NCBI GenBank assembly: GCA_965223035.1
Contig: OZ244980.1
Location: 1,488,001 to 1,552,000, forward strand
Direction of reading: 5' to 3'
DNA from: CAMDPA01 sp965223035
GTDB lineage: Bacteria; Pseudomonadota; Alphaproteobacteria; Rhizobiales; Hyphomicrobiaceae
Length of the DNA stretch: 64,000 nucleotides
Of this stretch, positions 1 through 6,550 are shown piece by piece. The stretch's first letter is position 1, and the number at the start of each line of letters is the position of its first letter. Position numbers and translations under genes: made by a program. Below the pieces are notes generated by a model. The model did no database searches and was not told the DNA's origin. It saw nothing but the letters and a program-made list of their open reading frames with translations.

Positions 1-880
1 ACGAAACGATGCGCAGGACGAAGCAGGCCAGCACCGGCCAGATGAGCCCCCACTGGTCGGCCCAGGCGCCGGAGGCGAGCGCACCGATCAGCGCCGCGAG
101 GCCGATCAGTGCCAGTAGGTTGCCGGCCACCAATGGACCGACATCGTTGTCATGGGCGAAGGCGACAAGGTGCGTGGAGACGAAAAAATCGTCGAGGCCG
201 CACAGCGCATAGATGGTGATCAGCAGCCAAAAATAGCGGGTGCGCGCAGCCTCTGCGAGGGACAGCCCGTCGCCGTGGGGCGCTGCCGGGGCGACCGCCT
301 CGCTCACCTTCGCGCTCAGCGGCGGCTCGGCTTGAATCGGATTGAGGTAGAGCAACGGCAACAGCGCCAGATGGGCCAACCCGACGCCCGCATACACCCA
401 ACGCCATCCAACCGCCAGCATCACAAAGGTAATGGTGGCGATGATGAACAATTGACCGGCGCTCATGCCGGCCGTGATCAGACCGTTGACGATGCCAGCC
501 TGGACCGGAAACCGGCGCGTCACGAGCACGCTGACGGGCGTGATCGACGCCAGACCGTTGCCGATCGCGAACACCACCCCGTAAAGAGCAACCAGCTGCC
601 AGGGTTGACTGATCACGGAGATGAGCCCCATCCCGATGGCACTGATCAAGAGGCCCCAGGCCAGCACCGCGCGCGGCTCGAACCGGTCGATCATGCGTCC
701 GGCCCAGAACATGCACGCCGCGGTGATGACGAAGTAAATCCCGACGGTGATCCCCAGCAGTCCCCGGCCGATCGAGAACTCATAGGCCATCGGCAGCAAT
801 GTCAGCCCAATGACAAAGCGGGCGCCGCTGCCGACAAACATGATCAAAAAGCACGTCGCGAGGAGGCCCGCGCCAGTCAT
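1..880 (-). CDS. MFS transporter, oxalate/formate-antiporter-like (3' end outside window)
   Basis: About 293 N-terminal residues of a Major Facilitator Superfamily permease are visible; the gene runs off the left edge of the window. The reading frame alternates hydrophobic segments with short loops. After the second segment comes the loop GRMIDRFEPRAV, in the position of the MFS motif A, and the central cytoplasmic loop carries Pro, Ala and Glu (PPLSAKVSEAVAPAAP). The protein should sit in the inner membrane and move a small organic solute by secondary transport. The overall look is of the monocarboxylate/oxalate-formate (OFA) branch, but the substrate cannot be read from the sequence. The start is the ATG at 880; an in-frame stop lies about 50 bases upstream with no other ATG between. 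No strong ribosome binding site was seen. Confidence 0.8.
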   Translation of the reverse strand, partial: MTGAGLLATCFLIMFVGSGARFVIGLTLLPMAYEFSIGRGLLGITVGIYFVITAACMFWAGRMIDRFEPRAVLAWGLLISAIGMGLISVISQPWQLVALYGVVFAIGNGLASITPVSVLVTRRFPVQAGIVNGLITAGMSAGQLFIIATITFVMLAVGWRWVYAGVGLAHLALLPLLYLNPIQAEPPLSAKVSEAVAPAAPHGDGLSLAEAARTRYFWLLITIYALCGLDDFFVSTHLVAFAHDNDVGPLVAGNLLALIGLAALIGALASGAWADQWGLIWPVLACFVLRIVS

Positions 881-1165
881 CGGGTTTCGCCATGGAAGCT
901 TGAGGTTACGCGCCGCACCGGCACGGGACGGTCAGGCTAACCCGACCGATCCAGATTTGCCAGGCCAGGTTTCGGCGCCGAGCGAGTCCCACTTGCGCCG
1001 GGGTGCAGGTAGCCCCACACTTTAAGGGCGATCATCAAGGGCGATCATCTTTGCGCCGGGGACGGATGAGCCTTGCCGGTCGGCTCCCCGCCTGGCCAGC
1101 CAGTGGCACGCCGCCGTGGGTACCGGTCGTTCAGATGGTTCCAGCCCGTCCTGAAACGCGCTTGC
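881..1165. other. Intergenic stretch with repeat debris
   Basis: No gene is seen here. Positions 1017-1056 match the middle of the dispersed palindromic element described at 43161 (the CTTTAAgaGCGATCATCTTTGCGCC section), with a short internal duplication of GGGCGATCATC. Positions 1075-1165 resemble a second, more degenerate intergenic repeat also found near 6021 and 40764, with a TTCCAGC...TGAAACGC core. Confidence 0.45.
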
Positions 1166-1402
1166 TCAGATCTCCGGCTCGGGGCGCTCGAAGGCGCCGG
1201 CAATCAGCCAACCGATCAGCCAACCGATCAACAGCGCCGTGATGTTCGCGGCCATGAACACCAGCGAATGAACATCGGCCACGGAGTCTGGGTTGTCATA
1301 GCGAAAATGCGCCGTCACCCAGGTCGCAATCGGCGAGCTGACGGTGATCGTTGCCAGCACCGCGCACACGATGGCGAAGATCATGGCCACCACGTACCGC
1401 AT
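1166..1402 (-). CDS. Small two-TM membrane protein, possible partner of the Tae4-like amidase
   Basis: This 78-residue protein has two hydrophobic segments (about residues 4-26 and 49-69) separated by a polar loop with several Asp and His, so the loop most likely faces the periplasm. It starts 3 bases after the stop of the Tae4-like amidase gene (1406-1951), so the two are almost certainly co-translated. The second segment contains a GWLIGWLI duplication that is visible as a tandem repeat in the DNA (1201-1230). I do not recognise the family. Known Tai4 immunity proteins are larger periplasmic proteins, so a role as immunity or as a release factor for the amidase is inferred from position only. 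It could also be an unrelated small membrane protein. Confidence 0.6.
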   Translation of the reverse strand: MRYVVAMIFAIVCAVLATITVSSPIATWVTAHFRYDNPDSVADVHSLVFMAANITALLIGWLIGWLIAGAFERPEPEI

Positions 1403-1405
1403 CGC

Positions 1406-1951
1406 TCACTTCACCTCCCAAAACCAAACCTCGCGCGCCTCGGCATAGTTGGAGTAGTAGCCCAGCCAAGAGAACCACTCCATCAGCCATTTGGCTGACG
1501 AACGGTAGCCGTTCCAGACGTCGATGTGATCGCCGGTCGGCGCGCCTTGCCGGTCGGTGCCGCGATGCCAATAGTCCCTGATGAAGATCAACCCGGTCCG
1601 GCCGAACAGTTTGGGATAAAAGTCCTTCGTGACGTCGTGGCCGCGGATCTTTTCGACGCTGGCGACGCCGGCGATGTTGGCGCTGACAAGGGCGTTGGCG
1701 AGCTGGTGGGCGCGGATGTAGTGCATTTCGTCGGGACTGTGCACACCGCAACTGGTCAGTCCCCTGATCGGACTGACACCTGCCCGCTTCAGCGCAACGC
1801 CCAGCCTGATCGCGCATTGGTTGGCAAAGGTCGGAAAGCCGGTTTTGATCGGCTCACCGGCGAGATTGGTCAAATCGCGCGGTGCGATGCACGGATGTAT
1901 GACCGACTCATTGATCGGGTGTCCGGCCCAAAGATCCCTAAATGCGATCAT
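1406..1951 (-). CDS. Tae4-like peptidoglycan amidase (T6SS amidase effector 4 family)
   Basis: The 181-residue protein has the layout of the Tae4 amidase family, NlpC/P60-like enzymes that cut the gamma-D-glutamyl-meso-DAP bond of peptidoglycan stems. The catalytic Cys is probably Cys46 in NQCAIRLGVAL, and the His is His142 in GDHIDVWNG, followed by Asp144. The segment GRTGLIFIRDYW lies just before the His, as in relatives, and the protein ends with a conserved-looking EVWFWEVK. There is no signal peptide, which fits an exported effector or an enzyme released by another route. No type VI secretion gene is visible in the window. The next gene downstream, 3 bases away, encodes a small two-TM protein. 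The family call rests on motifs recalled from the family, not on a search. Confidence 0.75.
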   Translation of the reverse strand: MIAFRDLWAGHPINESVIHPCIAPRDLTNLAGEPIKTGFPTFANQCAIRLGVALKRAGVSPIRGLTSCGVHSPDEMHYIRAHQLANALVSANIAGVASVEKIRGHDVTKDFYPKLFGRTGLIFIRDYWHRGTDRQGAPTGDHIDVWNGYRSSAKWLMEWFSWLGYYSNYAEAREVWFWEVK

Positions 1952-2135
1952 GTGACGACCCTCTCCAATACCGACCTGTCACCACGAGGCCCACACCACC
2001 TTGGCCCGACCTCAATCACGCCTGTCAACGCATCGCGTCCGCACCAGCTGCGTGCGCGTAGACCGTTCCGTCGCCTTTCAACGCACCCCGTCTCGATCGG
2101 GTTATAGGTGCTGGCCGCTTGCAACGCCAGCCTCG

Positions 2136-3383
2136 TCAACCGGCCGCGGCTCGGCCCGGGGCCGCGGCAGCCGGGATCGGCAGACGGCCGGGCAACGCCA
2201 GCATGACGGCAAACATCGCTGCACTGGCGATCGCCAACACGCGGAACAGCATATCGAAGCCCCATCCCGCGTGGATCCACGCAATCACCGGGATCGCCGA
2301 GGCAAACACCAAACAGGTCACCACGTAGCGGGCGCCGTAAACCGTGGAACGCAGCTCGGAGCGCGCCATCTTGCCGACCAAGTAGTCGGTGACCGGCAAC
2401 AGGCCGAACGAGGCGAGCATGAAGCCGGTGGCGACGATCATCGCGGGCCAGCCGCCGAGGCCCGGCATCAGCGTGAAGAACAGGCACTTCACGGCCGCCA
2501 GCGACAGCATCAACGCCTTGAGGTTGACGCGATCGAGCAGAAAACCAACCGCCAATTGGCCGATCGAGGCGATGGCGAACACCAAAAACACCATCCAGCC
2601 GACTTGGGTTGCAATCCAATTTTCGGCATAGGTGCGCTCGGCAAAAACCTTGGGGAGCGCAAAGCTGGTGGATTGAAAGATGAAGCCTGACAGGGAGATG
2701 ATGAGAAACATGCAAACGGTGATCACGAGCAGTTGGCGGCGTTGCTCCGGTCCGGTCGGGTCCGCCGCGGTGCGTGTGCGATCGGCGCCAGGGGCAGCAG
2801 GGTTTGACCGGCTGACGGCAGACCAGAACAGCCAGGTGTAGGCCACGCCGGCCGCGACGGAGATCACGCCGGGGACGACAAATGCGGCGCGCCAGCCGAC
2901 CTGGTCGATCAGCAATCCGGTGGCCAAGGCCGCGCTCGCCACGCCAAGATTGCCCCAGACGCCGTTGATCGCCAGCGCCAGCCCGGCACGCGCATAGTTG
3001 CTGACCACCATCGCCAAGCCAACCGGATGGTAGATGGCGGCGAACATGCCCACGACAAACAGGCCGGCGCCAAGCTGAAACGGCGTGTCGCTCAAGCCGG
3101 TGAGGATCGAGGCCAGGCCGATGCCAACGAAAAACACCGCCATCATGCCATCCCGGCTCCAGCGGTCGGCGATCCATCCGGCAGGAAACGAGAACAGGCC
3201 AAAGGCGACGAAGCCGGGTGTGGCATAGGGCGCCAACGCGGCGTAGCTCATGTTCCATTCATGGATCAGCGCCAGGGCAGCGACCGTGGCGAAGATCAAC
3301 GTCGCATAGTGGTCGAGGAAGTGGCCGAAATTCAAAAAGCCGAAGTGCAGTCGATCGCGCGTCATTCTGTGGCTCTGAGCCAT
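2136..3383 (-). CDS. MFS transporter, fosmidomycin-resistance-like
   Basis: This is a complete 415-residue MFS permease with about 12 hydrophobic segments. The motif A loop GWIADRWSRDG is at residues 69-79, after the second segment, and a hydrophilic loop rich in Arg, Asp and Pro lies near the middle (NPAAPGADRTRTAADPTGPE). The opening HFGFLNFGHFLDHYATLIFAT resembles the fosmidomycin-resistance (Fsr) subgroup, but the substrate is not certain. I chose the ATG at 3383 because AAGGA lies five bases upstream; the open frame extends 13 codons further. It is transcribed toward the Tae4-like gene, with a 184-base gap, so it may be a separate unit. Confidence 0.8.
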   Translation of the reverse strand: MAQSHRMTRDRLHFGFLNFGHFLDHYATLIFATVAALALIHEWNMSYAALAPYATPGFVAFGLFSFPAGWIADRWSRDGMMAVFFVGIGLASILTGLSDTPFQLGAGLFVVGMFAAIYHPVGLAMVVSNYARAGLALAINGVWGNLGVASAALATGLLIDQVGWRAAFVVPGVISVAAGVAYTWLFWSAVSRSNPAAPGADRTRTAADPTGPEQRRQLLVITVCMFLIISLSGFIFQSTSFALPKVFAERTYAENWIATQVGWMVFLVFAIASIGQLAVGFLLDRVNLKALMLSLAAVKCLFFTLMPGLGGWPAMIVATGFMLASFGLLPVTDYLVGKMARSELRSTVYGARYVVTCLVFASAIPVIAWIHAGWGFDMLFRVLAIASAAMFAVMLALPGRLPIPAAAAPGRAAAG

Positions 3384-3519
3384 GAGGTCCTTGCGGGTGG
3401 TCGTGCGCCGAAGCGCGCGCACCCGGCTTCGTGCCGAAGTTTGTTGGTGAGCTTACGCCGTTGCCGCAGCATCGCCAACGCTCCTGCCGCGCATGCCAGA
3501 TGTGCAAGCCCGGCCGGGC

Positions 3520-4815
3520 TCAAGCCGGCGTGAGCAACCCAACCACCGCCGCCGTCATCAGCGTGGCGAGCGACCCGGATACGATCGTGCGCGGACCCAA
3601 TGCAATGATGTCGGCACGGCGCTGCGGTGCCATCGCGATCAGGCCACCCAGCATGATGCCAAGGCTGCCGAAGTTGGCAAAGCCGCATAGCGCGTAGGAC
3701 AGGATCAGCCGCGAGCGATCGCTGAACGCGTCGGCCGGTTGGCCGGCCAGTTGAATGTAGGCGATCAACTCATTGAGAACCGTCTTAATCCCCAACAGGG
3801 CGCCGGCGGTGCTGCATTCCGACCAAGGGATGCCGGTCAGCCAGGCGAGCGGCGCGAACGCCCAACCGAGGAGGCGCTGCAGCGTTACCGGAGCACCAAA
3901 CGCCTCGGGAAGACCGGCCAAGGCCATGTTGACCAGGCTGACCAAGGCGACCGCAACGATCAGCATCGCGGTGACATTGACCAACAGCTCGACGCCCTCG
4001 CGGGTCCCTTGGGCGATGGCCGCCATGCTCGACTCTGGCGCGTCGATGCCCGCCCCCATCGCGTCGGGCGGAATTGGCGCTGGCGTGCTGGCGCTGACCT
4101 CGGAGGCTGGTTCTGGAACCATCAGCGCCGCCAACAACAGGGCTGCCGGCACGCTGATCACGGAAGCGACGATCAGATGCCCGGCCGCACCCGGTAGGTG
4201 GCGCTCGATCAAGCTGGCATAAAGCGCCAGCACGGTGCCCGCGATGGTGGCCATGCCAACCGACATGGTGGCAAACAGGTCGCTCCGGCTCATCGTCGCC
4301 AGATAGGGACGGATCAGCAATGGCGCCTCGACCATGCCAACAAACACATTGGCGGCCGCGCTGGTCCCGACCGGACCGGACACGCCCAATGATGCCCTCA
4401 GACCGGATGCGAAGGCACGCACGACCAGCTGCAGAATGCCCCAATGGTACAGGATCTTGGCCAAAACGCTGACGATCAGAACCAACGGCAGCGCCTGAAA
4501 TCCCAGTAAGAACGCATGCTCCGGCTTGGTGATCTCAAACCGTGCTGGAGCGCCGGCGAGGTAGCCAAACACCAACCGGACGCCCTCGTTGGTGGCTGAC
4601 TGCAAGGCGGCGACCAACCGACCGGGCCAGACGAAGGCGTCGCGCACGATGGCGACATTGAGCATGATGCCGGCAATCGCCAGCTGCAGCACCAGGCCTA
4701 CGGCGATCATCCGCACAACCCGGCTGGGCCGCAGGCCGAACCGGCGCTCGCTCAAGCCCCACGCTATCAGTGGAAACGCGACCAGCCCGGCGAGACTCTG
4801 CAATTGCAGGCTCAT
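3520..4815 (-). CDS. CNT-family nucleoside/cation symporter
   Basis: The 431-residue membrane protein has the concentrative nucleoside transporter (NupC/SLC28) architecture: three N-terminal helices, then the transport core. HP1 carries VGMVEAPLLIRPYL, and later come IPWSECSTAGALLGIKTVLNELIAY and a final helical pair. The family moves nucleosides into the cell with H+ or Na+. In characterised members the HP1 motif is GQTEAP or GQSEAP, where Gln and the next residue contact the base; here these are Met and Val. The later Glu (PWSE) and Asn (LNE) that hold the ribose are kept. Its start overlaps the stop of the upstream amidohydrolase (ATGA at 4812-4815), so the two are translationally coupled. 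A hydrophilic Pro/Ala/Ser loop interrupts the core near residues 225-260. Confidence 0.8.
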   Translation of the reverse strand: MSLQLQSLAGLVAFPLIAWGLSERRFGLRPSRVVRMIAVGLVLQLAIAGIMLNVAIVRDAFVWPGRLVAALQSATNEGVRLVFGYLAGAPARFEITKPEHAFLLGFQALPLVLIVSVLAKILYHWGILQLVVRAFASGLRASLGVSGPVGTSAAANVFVGMVEAPLLIRPYLATMSRSDLFATMSVGMATIAGTVLALYASLIERHLPGAAGHLIVASVISVPAALLLAALMVPEPASEVSASTPAPIPPDAMGAGIDAPESSMAAIAQGTREGVELLVNVTAMLIVAVALVSLVNMALAGLPEAFGAPVTLQRLLGWAFAPLAWLTGIPWSECSTAGALLGIKTVLNELIAYIQLAGQPADAFSDRSRLILSYALCGFANFGSLGIMLGGLIAMAPQRRADIIALGPRTIVSGSLATLMTAAVVGLLTPA

Positions 4816-5825
4816 ACCCGGTGCGATGCCGCGCCGGCGATCCGGTTGAGCGACGGCAGCCGGTCCTTGAGCAGCGCGGCCGCCGTGCGGCGCAAGATCT
4901 GATCGCCGTCCGAGCCGAGGCCGCTGAGCTCATTGACAAAAGTTCGCGTCACCGCCGTGGAGCGGATCTCTTGCGGCCAATCGGTGCCGAACACGATGCG
5001 GTCGGCCGGGATCTCGACCAACGCCGTTTTGACCGAGCCGATCTCGCCACAGAATCCGCCGGTGTCGAACACCATGTTGTGGCGCAGGTAGTGATCGAAG
5101 TCCCGCCCCGGGACGCGCCCATGCACCGGATTGCCCGCAGTGCCCCAAAACGTCTTGTCCTGATAGCTGCGCAACCGACCCAGAATTGAAGCGATGCCGC
5201 CGGCCAGATGCGACATGTGCACCATCAAGTCGGGATGGCGGTCAAACACCTGCGCGTTGATCAACCGAATGGTGGCAAGCACCAGCGAGAACTCTCGACC
5301 GGTTGAGCGGGCGAGATCGTAGGCGTTGAACTGCTTTGATTCATTCAACTTGAGTGCGGGATGCACAAACACGAACATGCCGCGCGCGGCACATTCCCTC
5401 CAAAATGGCTCGTAGTCCGGGGCATCCAGATAAAGGCCGTTCTGCTCGGAGGTGATGGTCACGCCGGGGAAACCCAATTCATCGGCGCAGCGGGCCAACT
5501 CATGCATCGCTCGCTGGCCGCCGAGCGGATTGACGTGGGCAAGGCCGATGAAGCGATCCGGGTGGTCCTGCTCAATTTGCTTGGCCGCATCATTGACCAG
5601 CCGCGAGCGTTCCAAGTCGGCCGCCATGCCCGATGCGCTTGAGAGCATCGCCAGATCGATGCCACAGGCATCCATCATCGCCATACGCGCTTCCATCTCG
5701 AACAACAGCTTATGGGTGGTGTAGCTCGGCGCTCCGTTTTCATCGTAGGTCAAGATGAGGCGATCGCCGGGATCTTCCTTCATCAGGGAGCGCGGCGTAA
5801 AATGGTGGTGGAAGTCAACGATCAT
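4812..5825 (-). CDS. Amidohydrolase family 2 (ACMSD-like) metal-dependent hydrolase
   Basis: The 337-residue protein is a TIM-barrel hydrolase of the amidohydrolase-2 family, which includes ACMSD (a decarboxylase) and several hydrolases acting on small aromatic or lactone-type acids. It begins MIVDFHHHF, giving the HxH metal site at residues 6 and 8. A metal His follows in VFVHPALK, another His in MVHMSHLAGG, and the catalytic Asp in FGTDWPQE near the C-terminus. No signal peptide is present, so it is cytosolic. Its last four bases overlap the start of the CNT transporter gene, which suggests that it processes what the transporter brings in. The frame is open for 131 codons upstream, but the family start is at 5825; the extension covers intergenic repeat sequence. 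Confidence 0.8.
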   Translation of the reverse strand: MIVDFHHHFTPRSLMKEDPGDRLILTYDENGAPSYTTHKLLFEMEARMAMMDACGIDLAMLSSASGMAADLERSRLVNDAAKQIEQDHPDRFIGLAHVNPLGGQRAMHELARCADELGFPGVTITSEQNGLYLDAPDYEPFWRECAARGMFVFVHPALKLNESKQFNAYDLARSTGREFSLVLATIRLINAQVFDRHPDLMVHMSHLAGGIASILGRLRSYQDKTFWGTAGNPVHGRVPGRDFDHYLRHNMVFDTGGFCGEIGSVKTALVEIPADRIVFGTDWPQEIRSTAVTRTFVNELSGLGSDGDQILRRTAAALLKDRLPSLNRIAGAASHRV

Positions 5826-5841
5826 CGGTTTCGGCCTTCCG

Positions 5842-5871
5842 GTGGACAGGGCGGTAGTGGACAGGGCGGTA
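5842..5871. repeat. 15-bp tandem duplication upstream of the amidohydrolase gene
   Basis: The unit GTGGACAGGGCGGTA occurs twice in direct succession, followed by a partial AAGGCGGT. It lies just upstream of the start at 5825 on the minus strand, so it is in the probable promoter or leader of the amidohydrolase-transporter operon. Confidence 0.7.
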
Positions 5872-6020
5872 AAGGCGGTGGCGCTGCCGACAGCATGCCG
5901 CCTTGGCGGCGCCGGGTCGAGGGGTAAGGTCACGGCGATGTCAGCTGAACGCGGCCACAACCAGCCGCCGGCGCGTTGGCAATGGGTTGGGTGCGGTGAC
6001 CGGCCTTGCGCGGAGCATGA

Positions 6021-6074
6021 GATCATGTCCGCCTGAGGCGGAAGCGGGCTGGTTCCAGCTAACATTGAAACGCT
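6021..6074. repeat. Second dispersed intergenic repeat (family B), copy near nuo operon
   Basis: GATCATGTCCGCCT is followed by GCGGG and a TTCCAGCTaAC..TGAAaCGCT core. The same order occurs at 40764-40884, and weaker versions at 1075-1165 and 62536-62650. TCCGCCtgaGGCGGA forms a small hairpin. The family is degenerate and its true ends are not clear. Confidence 0.5.
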
Positions 6075-6099
6075 ATTGGGTTGCCAAAGGATGATCGGC

Positions 6100-6291
6100 A
6101 TGCTCGACCACGGTGGACTGGGTGACGTCTGGCTGTTCCTCATCATTTGGTCGTTGTGCGCTGGGATCAGTATTGCGGTCGGCAAACGCAAGGGGGTCAG
6201 GCCGATGCTGGCGATCATCGGCTCTTTTCCCCTCTGGGTTGCGTTGTTCGCGTTATGGCTGGTACGGCAGCCGGATGTGTCGTCCGACTAA
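6100..6291 (+). CDS. Small two-TM membrane protein, unknown
   Basis: This 63-residue ORF encodes two hydrophobic segments (about residues 10-28 and 35-56), divided by a basic turn (GKRKGVRP) that should lie in the cytoplasm. AAAGGA lies eight bases before the chosen ATG at 6100; an in-frame ATG at 6091 would overlap that site and is less likely. I do not recognise the family, though similar short proteins of the phospholipase-D N-terminal/PLDc-N type occur widely. It lies 259 bases upstream of nuoG on the same strand and may share transcription with the nuo operon. Confidence 0.5.
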   Translation: MLDHGGLGDVWLFLIIWSLCAGISIAVGKRKGVRPMLAIIGSFPLWVALFALWLVRQPDVSSD

Positions 6292-6550
6292 TGCCGACTG
6301 ATCGCGCGTGACCGCGCGCGGTCGGGCGCTGGCTCGTGCGCCCGATCATCGCGGTCGATGGAAGGTCTGGCATTCCAGCAAGCGGCATTGTAGGAAACTG
6401 ACCGGGTGCGAACGGCAAGCTCAGGCCCTGGCAGGTCGGAGCCCCGGTCTGCTGCCCATCCCTCGGTGACCGGGTCCTAACACCACAGCGGTTCACCGAC
6501 CCAGACGCAATCGCCAAACAAGCCGGGTTCGCCAACCAAAAGGGGCCTTG

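Noticed and set aside
152..940. 262-residue plus-strand frame at the left edge
   Set aside because: Low-complexity hydrophilic composition typical of a shadow; the minus strand in the same place encodes an MFS permease that runs off the window.
1948..3258. 436-residue minus-strand frame overlapping the fosmidomycin-resistance-like transporter
   Set aside because: The overlapping frame 2136-3383 has the transporter helices and motif A; this one is Arg-rich and lacks a fold signature.
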